A stretch of 42,635 bases of DNA from Paracoccaceae bacterium (GCA_011389685.1 JAABTV010000030.1:1-42635), one strand, 5' to 3'. Positions 16,458 through 23,949 are shown, numbered from the stretch's first letter. Notes: generated by a model not told the origin, from the letters alone. A program made the numbers and translations.

Positions 16458-16561
16458 GCCTCTCCCTGCGGCGGTTGGCGAGGCGTTGACGCGCGCCATT
16501 GGGCCAACCGGCATCAGGGGAGGTTCCGCAGGGAGAGGCCCCCGGCGCCCAGGGCGCCGGG
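16458..16561. repeat. compound hairpin between luxI and P450 gene
   Basis: A 14-bp perfect inverted repeat, GCCTCTCCCTGCGG (16458-16471) and its complement (16526-16539), encloses a second pair GGTTGGC / GCCAACC. Immediately after it comes a 10-bp stem with a single-base centre, CCCGGCGCCC-A-GGGCGCCGGG (16541-16561). No T run follows on either strand. The element could end the luxI transcript or act as an attenuator for the P450 gene. Confidence 0.65.
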
Positions 16562-16587
16562 CTGGGGAACTGTGATCGCGGGTCAGG

Positions 16588-17409
16588 TCAGTGAACGGAT
16601 TGGGATTTCTGGCCATCCTCCTTTGCGTAACGGGCCGCGATCGTGGCGGCCAGCGCCTTTGCGGCGGTTTGTTCATCAGCCGAACCTGCCGCGGCGATCT
16701 GTTCCTCCAGATAGGTCCTGAGCGCCTCGGGCAGATGGTCGTGAGTGGTGGGCTTGCGGGCTGATTCGAAGGCGGCACGCACGATATTCTCGGGCGTTAA
16801 GACATCGTGGCGGATGTCGGAGAAATCGCGCAGGCGTGCGACGCGCTCTTCGGAGCAATCCATGAGCGCGGCCATCGCCGTGACCTTGCCCATCGGCTTG
16901 GCCGTGCCGAGATAGTCATAGGGAGCATTGCCGGAGCGGATCATCACGCGGTTCATGACCGGGTCGATCACCGCGACCGCATCGAGGATGCCCGACGCCC
17001 GGCCATATTCGAAGGCTGCGATCATCACTTCGGAGGTGACATAGGAGATCGAGTTCCTGGCCCGTCCCGCGCGCGCAAGCCGTTCGGTGTCGACGCAGAA
17101 GCGGGTCGCTTCCCAGACCTGCGCGCTGCGCAGGGGCGGCTCGCCATCAAGGATTTCGTGAAACACATCCGAGAGCATGTGCGGACCGGTGGTTTGCAAG
17201 AGGCGCATGCAGCCGACCACGTGGCCATCATCATCGAGCGCGATGATATAGACCGGGTCGAGCGCATCGAACGCGTCAAACTCGCGCCCGTCGGTGACCT
17301 TGACATCCCAGCCAAGGCGATCCTGGAACACGCGGGTGCGCAAGCGATACATTTCGTCGATTATGTCCGTGTGACGATCACGGTTCAGTGCGTCTGTGAC
17401 GATGATCAT
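16588..17409 (-). CDS. LuxI-type acyl-homoserine-lactone synthase
   Basis: A 273-residue AHL synthase, joining an acyl chain from acyl-ACP or acyl-CoA to S-adenosylmethionine. All key residues are at canonical positions: Arg24, Phe28, Trp34 (LRTRVFQDRLGW), Asp45, Asp48, Arg69, Glu100 and Arg103 (VWEATRF). It is longer than the usual 190-220 residues: after about residue 205 there is a helical, Ala-rich C-terminal extension (EALRTYLEEQIAAAG and onward) with no known role. The ATG follows GGGGATAAAAAA. The gene is directly downstream of luxR. The acyl chain made cannot be predicted safely from the sequence. Confidence 0.95.
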   Translation of the reverse strand: MIIVTDALNRDRHTDIIDEMYRLRTRVFQDRLGWDVKVTDGREFDAFDALDPVYIIALDDDGHVVGCMRLLQTTGPHMLSDVFHEILDGEPPLRSAQVWEATRFCVDTERLARAGRARNSISYVTSEVMIAAFEYGRASGILDAVAVIDPVMNRVMIRSGNAPYDYLGTAKPMGKVTAMAALMDCSEERVARLRDFSDIRHDVLTPENIVRAAFESARKPTTHDHLPEALRTYLEEQIAAAGSADEQTAAKALAATIAARYAKEDGQKSQSVH

Positions 17410-17448
17410 TTTTTTATCCCCAAATTTGTCGTCGTGGGGACAGAGTCG

Positions 17449-17493
17449 CCTAATCCGGGTGAAGGGGCCATTAGGGGATTCCCGTAAAGGGAA
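17449..17493. promoter_or_regulatory. inverted repeats upstream of luxI, operator candidates
   Basis: Two inverted repeats lie in the luxR-luxI gap: CCTAAT-N15-ATTAGG (17449-17475) and a perfect TTCCC-GTAAA-GGGAA (17479-17493). They are 40-84 bp upstream of the luxI ATG, a normal distance for a LuxR-type or other regulator site. Neither matches the Vibrio lux-box consensus, so the binding protein is not known. Confidence 0.45.
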
Positions 17494-17575
17494 AGATTTA
17501 CGTTGCGTTACCTTATTTCGGGAATGAACCGCGCCGGGACGGAAGCAGGCATGGGCGCTGTGCCGGCAACCGGGA

Positions 17576-18280
17576 TCAGCCGGGTTTCACGAGGCCGAGG
17601 CTGACGGCGCGGCCTACCGCCTGCGCCGTGGTCAGCGCCCCGAGTTTGGAGCGGCCCGAGCGCAGGTGCACCTCGACCGTGCGGTGCGAGATCGACAGGA
17701 TGTCGCCGATATCCTGTTGCGATTTGCCCTCGGCCACCCATTGCAGGATCTCGCATTCGCGGCCCGACAGCGCCGGGCGGTGAAGCGTCGCCATCGCGAG
17801 GTCGGATTGCATCACGTTGTCATGCATGTGGACGGCGGCGACCTGAAGATTGCCCATCACCTTTTTCTTGAGGCTTTCCCATTCTTGTTGCTTGCAGTCG
17901 CGCGTGACCGAAAGCAGGCCGAAATCGCCGTAGGGTCCACGCACCGGGACGGTCATGCCCCGATCGGACACGCCGAATTGGGGCGCGTCATCAAAGACCG
18001 ATCGGAAATGTGGGGTGCGTTCGAGCCGGTCCCAATCGACCGGGGAGATGGATTTGCGCCCGTAATGCAGGGTCGGATCGATCCGGTGCAGCCCCTTGCG
18101 GGTGTAATGCTCGATCCAGTCCGGTCGGTAATTGGCAAAGCCCTGGACCGTGCCCAAGACCGGGTTGAGCGTTGCATAGGAGGCGTGGTCGAATTCCAGC
18201 GTCTGGCACAGATCATCCAGAAACCGCACGAATCGATCATCCGCATCCGGAATCTTGCTGAGGTCGATCAAGTCCATCAT
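17576..18280 (-). CDS. LuxR-family quorum-sensing regulator
   Basis: A 234-residue regulator. The N-terminal autoinducer-binding domain has the conserved Trp55 and Tyr59 (YRPDWIEHY), Asp68-Pro69 (RIDPTLHY) and Trp83, followed by the RGMTVPVRGPYGDFGLLSVT strands. The C-terminal LuxR DNA-binding helix-turn-helix covers about residues 168-230: LSGRECEILQWVAEGKSQQ then IGDILSISHRTVEVHL. It presumably binds the signal made by the adjacent synthase and controls luxI and perhaps the P450 gene. It starts at tandem ATGs behind an AGGGCGAC sequence, 53 bp after the Xre gene on the same strand, so the two may share a transcript. Confidence 0.95.
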   Translation of the reverse strand: MMDLIDLSKIPDADDRFVRFLDDLCQTLEFDHASYATLNPVLGTVQGFANYRPDWIEHYTRKGLHRIDPTLHYGRKSISPVDWDRLERTPHFRSVFDDAPQFGVSDRGMTVPVRGPYGDFGLLSVTRDCKQQEWESLKKKVMGNLQVAAVHMHDNVMQSDLAMATLHRPALSGRECEILQWVAEGKSQQDIGDILSISHRTVEVHLRSGRSKLGALTTAQAVGRAVSLGLVKPG

Positions 18281-18333
18281 GTCGCCCTGTCACATCCTGG
18301 CTGCGGACGACCATAGAGGAGAGCGACCCTGAT

Positions 18334-18711
18334 TTACAACGCTATTGACCGTGCAACCGATAACAGAGCCGATTTCTGCCTGTCCGGCATGGAGCGCAGC
18401 AAGGTGATCAACTCCACCGCATCGGGATCCTGAAGATGGTCGATCGGTTTGCGCAAGCCGGATGACGGGTTGGCCACGTCACAGGGCGCAACGCCTTCGA
18501 AGAAGTGGAGGATATCGACATCGAGCGCGCCGGCAATGGCCCACAGCCGCGATGCCGAAACCCGGTTGGCGCCGGATTCGTATTTCTGGATCTGTTGAAA
18601 CCGCACACCGGCCACCTCGGCCAGTTGAGTTTGGGTCAACCCGCGCGCCCGGCGCAGCGCATATATTCGTTTGCCGACGATCCGGTCGACATCATTGATA
18701 CGACGTTTCAC
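18334..18711 (-). CDS. Xre-family helix-turn-helix regulator
   Basis: A 125-residue DNA-binding protein. The lambda-repressor-type HTH is clear: IVGKRIYALRRARGLTQTQL then AEVAGVRFQQIQKYESGANR, followed by VSASRLWAIAGALDVDILHFFEG, an arrangement typical of the small alphaproteobacterial Xre regulators with the QQIQKYE motif. The remaining C terminus has no known domain. The start is uncertain: I prefer a GTG preceded by GGGGA; an upstream ATG at 18768 would add 19 basic residues without similarity and swallow the palindrome at 18731-18743. It lies just ahead of luxR, suggesting a role in control of the lux genes. Confidence 0.8.
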   Translation of the reverse strand: MKRRINDVDRIVGKRIYALRRARGLTQTQLAEVAGVRFQQIQKYESGANRVSASRLWAIAGALDVDILHFFEGVAPCDVANPSSGLRKPIDHLQDPDAVELITLLRSMPDRQKSALLSVARSIAL

Positions 18712-18730
18712 CACTGTCCCCAATCGAAAC

Positions 18731-18743
18731 AACCTAAAAGGTT
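18731..18743. promoter_or_regulatory. palindromic operator candidate before Xre gene
   Basis: A perfect AACCT-AAA-AGGTT inverted repeat, flanked by GAAAC and overlapping GTTTC. It lies about 20 bp upstream of the preferred GTG start of the Xre regulator. Autoregulation by that protein is a reasonable guess; no binding data can be drawn from the sequence. Confidence 0.4.
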
Positions 18744-18838
18744 TCACCCGCAAGCGCGATGTTGTCATGATTGCGCAAGGCGGGTCAAGCTTTCGACGGT
18801 TACTCTGAGCAGGGAAGTATTGAAATTCCATGAAGAAA

Positions 18839-18862
18839 GCCGCGCAACCCGGGTTGCGCGGC
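18839..18862 (-). terminator. Rho-independent terminator of rpsF-rpsR-rplI
   Basis: A perfect 24-nt palindrome (GCCGCGCAACCC and its complement) lies about 30 bp downstream of the rplI stop and is followed on the minus strand by TTTCTTC. This is the expected place for the end of the ribosomal operon transcript. Confidence 0.8.
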
Positions 18863-18890
18863 CTCGATCTGTGTAAAGCCGAAGGGATGT

Positions 18891-19532
18891 TCAGCCTTCT
18901 TCGCTGTCCTTGTCCTCTTGCTCGGCGGGATCCTCGTCGATCCCGGCGGCTTCGGCGAGGTCCTCGTCCTCCGAGGCGGCGGCGCCGATATCCTCGAAAA
19001 GCTCGGCGATCTCGTAATCGGCGGCGGCCTCTTCTTCGGCAGCCAGCTCCTGGATCGATTTGCCCGACGCCTGAAGCTCGGCCTCTTCGGGCGAGCGCGC
19101 GACGTTGAGCTCGATGGTCACGTCAACCTCGGGGTGGAGGCTTACATGCACTTCGTGCAGGCCCAGTTCCTTGATCGGGCGCGACAGCGACACCTGCTTG
19201 CGATCGAGCGAAAAGCCCGACTCGCTTGCAGCGTCGGCGGCGTCACGCGTGGAGACCGAGCCGTAGAGCGACCCGGAATCCGAGGCCGAACGAATCACGG
19301 TGAACCGCTGGCCTTCGAGTTTCGTGGCCAGCGCCTCGGCCTCCTTGCGGGTTTCGAGGTTCTGCGCTTCGAGCTGGGCCTTGCGGGCTTCGAAAGAGGC
19401 GATATTGGCCTCGGAGGCCGACAGCGCCTTGCCCTGCGGCAGAAGGAAGTTGCGTGCAAAGCCGGGCCTGACGTCGACGACGTCGCCCATCTTGCCCAGC
19501 TTGGCCACGCGTTCGAGAAGGATCACTTGCAT
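18891..19532 (-). CDS. rplI: 50S ribosomal protein bL9
   Basis: A 213-residue bL9. The N-terminal rRNA-binding domain [20 protein letters not shown] and [15 protein letters not shown] is diagnostic, followed by the long connecting helix (about residues 40-75) and the C-terminal domain with [15 protein letters not shown]. After about residue 150 it carries a roughly 60-residue Glu/Asp/Ala-rich acidic tail absent from the 149-residue E. coli protein; such tails occur in alphaproteobacterial bL9. Start choice: an ATG six bases upstream sits only one base behind the AAGGAG ribosome binding site, so the second ATG (giving MQVILL) is preferred. Last gene of the operon. Confidence 0.96.
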   Translation of the reverse strand: MQVILLERVAKLGKMGDVVDVRPGFARNFLLPQGKALSASEANIASFEARKAQLEAQNLETRKEAEALATKLEGQRFTVIRSASDSGSLYGSVSTRDAADAASESGFSLDRKQVSLSRPIKELGLHEVHVSLHPEVDVTIELNVARSPEEAELQASGKSIQELAAEEEAAADYEIAELFEDIGAAASEDEDLAEAAGIDEDPAEQEDKDSEEG

Positions 19533-19546
19533 TGCCATACTCCTTC

Positions 19547-19774
19547 TTATTTCACGGCATAGGGCAGCAGGGCGAGGAAGCGGGCGCGTTTGATGGCACG
19601 TGCCAGCTCACGCTGCTTCTTGGCCGAAACGGCGGTGATGCGCGAGGGGACGATCTTGCCACGTTCGGAAATGTAGCGTTGCAGCAGACGGGTGTCCTTG
19701 TAGTCGATCCTGGGTGCGTTGTCGCCCGAGAAGGGGCACACCTTGCGACGACGGAAAAACGGTTTTGTTGCCAT
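19547..19774 (-). CDS. rpsR: 30S ribosomal protein bS18
   Basis: A 75-residue small-subunit protein with the family core [19 protein letters not shown] and [20 protein letters not shown]; length is normal. It binds 16S rRNA together with bS6. The single cysteine in the [11 protein letters not shown] segment is conserved. It lies between rpsF and rplI, and an AAAGGA ribosome binding site precedes the ATG. Confidence 0.98.
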   Translation of the reverse strand: MATKPFFRRRKVCPFSGDNAPRIDYKDTRLLQRYISERGKIVPSRITAVSAKKQRELARAIKRARFLALLPYAVK

Positions 19775-19800
19775 GGGTTATTGTCCTTTCCTGAGGCTGA

Positions 19801-20154
19801 TCAACGGCGCTCGCGGCGGTCGGGGCGCTCGTCGCGCTTCTGCATCTGGACCGACGGTCCCTCGGCATGTTCGTCGACCTTGATGGTCAGGACGCGCATC
19901 ACGTCGTCATGCAGGCGCATGAGGCGTTCCATCTCGTGAACGGCCGGCGCCGGGGCGTCGGATCTCAGGAAAGCGTAATGCCCCTTGCGGTTCTTGTTGA
20001 TCTTGTAGGCCATCGTCTTGACGCCCCAGTATTCGCTGTCGACAATTTGTCCGCCATTGTCGGACAGCACGGCGCCGAAATGTTCGATGAGCCCCTCGGC
20101 CTGGGTATTGGACAGGTCTTGGCGCGAGATGAAAACATGCTCGTAGAGCGGCAT
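19801..20154 (-). CDS. rpsF: 30S ribosomal protein bS6
   Basis: A 117-residue small-subunit protein: MPLYEHVFISRQDLS at the N terminus, EYWGVKTMAYKINKNRKGHY as the central strand pair and VHEMERLMRLHDDVMRVLTI towards the end are typical. The C-terminal tail is rich in Arg and Glu (RDERPDRRERR). First gene of rpsF-rpsR-rplI, with an AAGGAAG ribosome binding site. In many bacteria the bS6-bS18 dimer represses its own mRNA leader; I could not confirm the leader motif here. Confidence 0.98.
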   Translation of the reverse strand: MPLYEHVFISRQDLSNTQAEGLIEHFGAVLSDNGGQIVDSEYWGVKTMAYKINKNRKGHYAFLRSDAPAPAVHEMERLMRLHDDVMRVLTIKVDEHAEGPSVQMQKRDERPDRRERR

Positions 20155-20441
20155 GCGATCTTCCTTCTTGTCATGCGCATTTCATAGGAGGGGTCAAGTC
20201 GCCTTCCGCGACCCATCCACGAGAGACTGCGCGGTTCATGAAAAACTGCGGAAGACTGGGCGCGTTTACGACGTTTCGCACATTGGCGCAAGGCGTTCCG
20301 GACCGTGCGCGCGGGCGAGGGTTCGGATGGGACGCGCCATGCGCCGGTAAATCGCCCCAATCGTGTCCAAATGCCGCCGGGATCGGACCGCAGGCTGTGC
20401 CTTGACAAGCCAGAAAGGCCATTGGTGCGAGGGCGAAGAAC
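20155..20441. other. divergent promoter region, no gene
   Basis: This gap separates rpsF (minus) from a membrane-protein gene (plus). A TTGACC on the minus strand and a TTGACA on the plus strand (20403-20408) are possible -35 elements, but neither has a convincing -10 partner. No RNA gene was recognised. Confidence 0.4.
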
Positions 20442-20924
20442 ATGGTCGCGGTTGCAGAGGCGCAGGAAGCGAGAATTGACCCCGAACTGAGGGTTTACGG
20501 TCATGCGACCAGCGGCGCGCTGGGGTGGATCGGCGGGGTTTCCTTGCTGATCGCGGCGGCGGGGCTGTGGGTCATGCCCGGCGCGAACTGGGATCCGATG
20601 CTGATGCTGGTCAAGCTGGGGCTGAGCCTGTTCCTGCTCTGCGGGGGGATAATGTTCCTGATGGCGGCGCGTCGGCCGGTGTATCCCGAAGTCTGGCTGG
20701 ACGGTCGGCTGGGGCGGATGCGGCTGGTCGAGCGCGAGTCGGGGGTGGTGATCCGCGAGGTCGTGATCGGCTATCACGATCTGAGCGAGATTGATTTCCG
20801 CGACGGGATGTTGATCGCGCGAGACCACCATGGCTGCGCGGTGATCGAGATGCCGGTGGAGAATGCGGGAGATTTCGATGACATTCGTGCCGCGCTCGGC
20901 CCCGAATTTGCCCGGGCCGCGTGA
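20442..20924 (+). CDS. two-helix membrane protein of unknown function
   Basis: A 160-residue protein with two adjacent transmembrane helices (about residues 25-46 and 53-76) followed by an 80-residue cytoplasmic domain. The soluble part contains PEVWLDGRLGRMRLVERES then a DLSEIDFRDGMLIARDHHG strand-turn pattern reminiscent of small PH-like folds. I do not recognise a named family; similar short proteins occur near fabD in Rhodobacteraceae as far as I recall. There is no signal peptide or catalytic motif. It precedes fabD by 217 bp, so it is probably a separate unit. Start ATG follows GGGCGAAGAAC, a weak ribosome binding site. Confidence 0.65.
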   Translation: MVAVAEAQEARIDPELRVYGHATSGALGWIGGVSLLIAAAGLWVMPGANWDPMLMLVKLGLSLFLLCGGIMFLMAARRPVYPEVWLDGRLGRMRLVERESGVVIREVVIGYHDLSEIDFRDGMLIARDHHGCAVIEMPVENAGDFDDIRAALGPEFARAA

Positions 20925-21082
20925 CGGCGCGACGGGCGGTTCTGGGCGCGGACTTGGGCACGATCCGGCACGCGGCCCGATGGCTGCCACCATGCCCATC
21001 GAGACATCGACTACACATCACCATGGCGACAATCCGCACATGTCGCGGGCGTCGGCACCTTCGGCATGCGTGCCAAGGACCG

Positions 21083-21111
21083 TTGCACAGGTGCGGCGAG
21101 CGCGCTATCCC
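21083..21111 (+). promoter_or_regulatory. possible fabD promoter
   Basis: TTGCAC and TATCCC separated by 17 bp, ending about 30 bp before the fabD start. The -35 fit is good and the -10 fit poor, so this is a weak call. Confidence 0.3.
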
Positions 21112-21141
21112 GGCCCAACGATGAGTTGACGGGAGGGGCAG

Positions 21142-22083
21142 ATGAGCCGCGCATTCGTATTTCCGGGGCAGGGGGCCCAGACGATCGGCATGGGCCGGGC
21201 GCTGGCCGATGCCTATTCTGCGGCGCGGGCCGTGTTCGAAGAGGTGGACGACGCGCTGGGCGAGGCGTTGAGCAGGCTGATCTGGGAGGGTGAGCAGGAC
21301 GCGCTGACGCTGACCCGGAACGCACAACCGGCACTGATGGCGACATCGCTGGCGGCGATGCGCGCGCTTGAATCCGAAGGCGTCGCGGTGACCGACGCGG
21401 CTTTCCTGGCCGGTCATTCGCTGGGCGAATATTCGGCGCTGGCCGCTACCGGCGCGCTGAGCGTGGCCGACACTGCACGGCTGTTGCGGATACGCGGACA
21501 GGCGATGCAGGAAGCGGTGCCGGTGGGCGTGGGGGCGATGGCGGCGCTTCTGGGGCTCGATTTCGAAACGGCGAAATCCATCGCCGAAGAGGCCGCGCAG
21601 GGCGAGGTCTGCCAGGCCGCCAATGACAACGACCCCGCCCAGGTGGTGGTGTCGGGGCACAAGGCGGCGGTGGAACGCGCGGTCGGGATCGCCAGGGAGC
21701 GTGGCGCGAAACGGGCGGTCCTGTTGCCGGTTTCGGCACCGTTTCACTGTGCATTGATGCAGCCCGCGGCGGACGCAATGCAGGCGGCGCTGGCCGGGGT
21801 CGAGATCGCCGTGCCATCGGTGCCGGTGGTGGCCAATGTGCGGGCCGCGCCGGTGAGCGACCCGGACGAGATCAGAGCACTTCTGGTCGAGCAGGTCACC
21901 GGGTCGGTGCGCTGGCGCGAGTCGGTGGCGTTCATGGGCGGGGCGGGCGTGCGCGAGATCTGGGAGATCGGCGCGGGCAAGGCGCTGTCGGGGATGATCC
22001 GCCGGATCGACCGCGAGATCGCCACCCGCGCGGTGGGCACGCCAGAGGAAGTGACCGCCGCATCGGAAAGCGTGAAGGTATGA
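21142..22083 (+). CDS. fabD: malonyl-CoA:ACP transacylase
   Basis: A 313-residue FabD, which loads malonyl groups from CoA onto acyl carrier protein for fatty-acid synthesis. The oxyanion loop FPGQGAQ is at residues 7-13, the nucleophile Ser93 is in GHSLGE, and the catalytic His lies in PVSAPFHCALM. NDNDPAQVVVSG and GSVRWRESVAFM are further family blocks. Length is standard. A strong GGGAGGGG ribosome binding site precedes the ATG. It heads the cluster fabD-fabG...acpP...fabF. A branched palindrome occupies the gap to fabG. Confidence 0.97.
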   Translation: MSRAFVFPGQGAQTIGMGRALADAYSAARAVFEEVDDALGEALSRLIWEGEQDALTLTRNAQPALMATSLAAMRALESEGVAVTDAAFLAGHSLGEYSALAATGALSVADTARLLRIRGQAMQEAVPVGVGAMAALLGLDFETAKSIAEEAAQGEVCQAANDNDPAQVVVSGHKAAVERAVGIARERGAKRAVLLPVSAPFHCALMQPAADAMQAALAGVEIAVPSVPVVANVRAAPVSDPDEIRALLVEQVTGSVRWRESVAFMGGAGVREIWEIGAGKALSGMIRRIDREIATRAVGTPEEVTAASESVKV

Positions 22084-22084
22084 A

Positions 22085-22139
22085 CCGGGCACGGCGGCGC
22101 GCGCCGCCGTTTCACCGCGCCGCGCGGCGCGGTGCCCGG
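22085..22139. repeat. three-way-junction palindrome between fabD and fabG
   Basis: The sequence folds exactly: an 8-bp closing stem CCGGGCAC / GTGCCCGG surrounds two perfect 16-nt palindromes, GGCGGCGC-GCGCCGCC (22093-22108) and CGCGCCGC-GCGGCGCG (22116-22131), joined by GTTTCAC. It fills nearly the whole gap between the fabD stop and the fabG ribosome binding site. It may stabilise or process the transcript or modulate fabG expression; there is no T run, so simple termination is unlikely. Confidence 0.75.
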
Positions 22140-22159
22140 CCGAAACGAAAGGAAGCGAC

Positions 22160-22897
22160 ATGTTCGATCTGACGGGAAAATGCGCGCTGGTCACCGGCGC
22201 GTCGGGGGGGATCGGTGGGGCGATCGCCACCGCGTTGCATGGGGCCGGGGCCACCGTGGGCCTGTCGGGCACGCGCGAGGCGCCGCTGCGCGATCTGGCC
22301 GGGGCACTGGGCGAGCGGGCGCATGTGCTGCCCTGCAACCTGTCGGACGCTCAGGCGGTCGAGGCGCTGCCGAAAGAGGCGCTGGCGGCGATGGGATCGC
22401 TCGACATCTTGGTCAACAACGCCGGCATCACCCGCGACCAGATATTCATGCGCATGTCGGACGAGGAATGGCAGTCGGTGATCGACGTGAACCTGACCGC
22501 CACGATGCGGCTGTGCCGGGGCGTGATGCGGCCGATGATGAAGGCGCGCTGGGGGCGGATCGTCAACATATCGTCCATCGTGGGGGCGACGGGCAACCCG
22601 GGCCAGGTCAACTATGCCGCGTCCAAGGCGGGCGTGGTGGGCCTCACGAAATCCATCGCCTACGAGGTGGCAAGCCGCGGCATCACCGCCAACGCGGTCG
22701 CGCCCGGTTTCATCGCCACGGCCATGACCGAGGGGCTGAGCGACGATCAGAAGGCGGCGATCAACGCCAGGATCCCGGCCGCGCGCATGGGCACACCCGA
22801 GGAGATCGCGGCGGCGGTGCTTTACCTTGCCAGTCCAGAGGCGGGCTATGTCACCGGCGCGACCCTGCATGTGAATGGCGGGATGGCGATGCTCTGA
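22160..22897 (+). CDS. fabG: 3-oxoacyl-ACP reductase
   Basis: A 245-residue NADPH-dependent SDR that reduces 3-oxoacyl-ACP in fatty-acid elongation. The cofactor loop TGASGGIG is at residues 12-19, NNAG at 86-89, and the catalytic residues are Ser139, Tyr152 and Lys156 (NYAASK). The GNPGQVNYAASKAGVVGLTK block and VAPGFIATAMTE are FabG-typical. An AAAGGA ribosome binding site precedes the ATG. It follows fabD after the three-way-junction palindrome and ends before a clear terminator, so acpP is transcribed separately. Confidence 0.97.
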   Translation: MFDLTGKCALVTGASGGIGGAIATALHGAGATVGLSGTREAPLRDLAGALGERAHVLPCNLSDAQAVEALPKEALAAMGSLDILVNNAGITRDQIFMRMSDEEWQSVIDVNLTATMRLCRGVMRPMMKARWGRIVNISSIVGATGNPGQVNYAASKAGVVGLTKSIAYEVASRGITANAVAPGFIATAMTEGLSDDQKAAINARIPAARMGTPEEIAAAVLYLASPEAGYVTGATLHVNGGMAML

Positions 22898-22927
22898 TCC
22901 GGGGCGAGCCTCCGTTCGGATCTTGAG

Positions 22928-22964
22928 AAAAGGGCGTGCGAGCGTGGGGTCACGCGCCCTTTTT
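22928..22964 (+). terminator. Rho-independent terminator after fabG
   Basis: The stem AAAAGGGCG / CGCCCTTTTT with a partly paired inner part ends in a T run. It lies about 30 bp after the fabG stop, which makes fabD-fabG a transcription unit distinct from the genes that follow. Confidence 0.85.
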
Positions 22965-23071
22965 GCAACCTGCGGGTGGGCCCGTGAAAAAAATTCTGGG
23001 CGGAGCGAATCGCTTGTAGTAGAATCGCAACACAAGAAACGGCAATAAACCAATAACAAATGAGGCAGAGC

Positions 23072-23656
23072 ATGGGACGAAAGGCAGGATTCGCCGATCA
23101 GACGGTATATGCGGCAATGGCGAACGGGATCGCGGATGGCGTGATGCCGGGGATCAAGGATGTCTCGAAGGCATCGCGCGTGTCGATCGGGTCGCTGTAT
23201 CACAGGTTCGGCTCGTACGACGGGCTGTTGGCCGAGACCTGGGCCTGGTCCGAGGGGGCCTATCTGCGCGGCGTGATCGCACAGCTTCACAACACTCAGG
23301 GGGTTCGGGGCGGGTTGCGCGCAGCACTTTACATGCCGCGATTTGCCCTCAAGGAACGCGCCGCCGCGCCGGTTCTGGTCAGCGGCCAGCGCGCCGTTTT
23401 GCGCCGTGCGGCGCTTGTTCACGAAACGCGCACCCGGGCGGCGGATATCCTCGGGCAGTTCGATGCGGCCTTGTCCGGGTTCGCACAGAGTTACGGGTTG
23501 GATCGAAACGACGCCGAGCTTGTGCTGGTCGAATATCCACGGGCCGTGGTGACGGTGCAACTGCGATCCGGCGCGATGGACGGCACGGCTGACGGGCTGG
23601 TGCGCGCCACCTTCTGGGCGACGATCAACGCGCAGCATCAGCAAAAGGCCGCCTGA
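23072..23656 (+). CDS. TetR/AcrR-type regulator
   Basis: A 194-residue protein with an N-terminal TetR-like helix-turn-helix (residues about 20-55: IKDVSKASRVSIGSLYHRFG then SYDGLLAETW, matching the pattern IA..AGVS.G.LY.HF..K..L). The C-terminal ligand-binding domain is all-alpha and not assignable to a subfamily. The preferred start gives MGRKAGFAD behind a GAGG ribosome binding site; an in-frame ATG 12 bases upstream lacks one. It sits between fabG and acpP, an unusual place for a regulator. It may sense an acyl compound and act on this cluster; nothing in the sequence proves this. It has its own transcription start zone, given the upstream terminator. Confidence 0.82.
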   Translation: MGRKAGFADQTVYAAMANGIADGVMPGIKDVSKASRVSIGSLYHRFGSYDGLLAETWAWSEGAYLRGVIAQLHNTQGVRGGLRAALYMPRFALKERAAAPVLVSGQRAVLRRAALVHETRTRAADILGQFDAALSGFAQSYGLDRNDAELVLVEYPRAVVTVQLRSGAMDGTADGLVRATFWATINAQHQQKAA

Positions 23657-23738
23657 ACCGGAAAAACGCGCCGGAAACGCCGCGGACGCGATGCGCAGGA
23701 CTGTGCCAGCGGCGGCCGAAGTCCAAACGGGAAAGCGT

Positions 23739-23766
23739 TTGCCTTCGTCTTTGCATATGCTATAGG
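23739..23766 (+). promoter_or_regulatory. probable acpP promoter
   Basis: TTGCCT and TATAGG with a 16-bp spacer, about 180 bp before the acpP start. The leader between promoter and gene contains no recognisable RNA element. This fits strong independent transcription of acpP. Confidence 0.45.
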
Positions 23767-23949
23767 CGGCGCAGATTCATCTAGTGTCTCCGTGCAGACG
23801 GGGGCGGATCAGGTCGGTTTCGGCGCGTCGATATGGCGGGACGGAATGGATCGGAAATGTTCCGGCACCGGGACATCATGGAACCGACGACCCCGAGGGG
23901 CGAGGGCAAGAACCGGGCCACATGGCCGTGAACTTATGAGGACTAAGAC

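Noticed and set aside
15030..16721. 563-codon open frame on the plus strand
   Set aside because: It is antisense to the P450 gene, lacks any family motif, and results from the high GC content in the third codon position of the real gene.
17449..17493. classical lux box
   Set aside because: The inverted repeats do not match the 20-bp ACCTG-N10-CAGGT pattern; kept only as unassigned operators.
20403..20408. TTGACA as promoter of the two-helix membrane protein
   Set aside because: No acceptable -10 element at the proper distance.
20611..22338. 575-codon open frame on the minus strand
   Set aside because: Antisense shadow of the membrane-protein gene, fabD and the fabG start; no recognisable domain.
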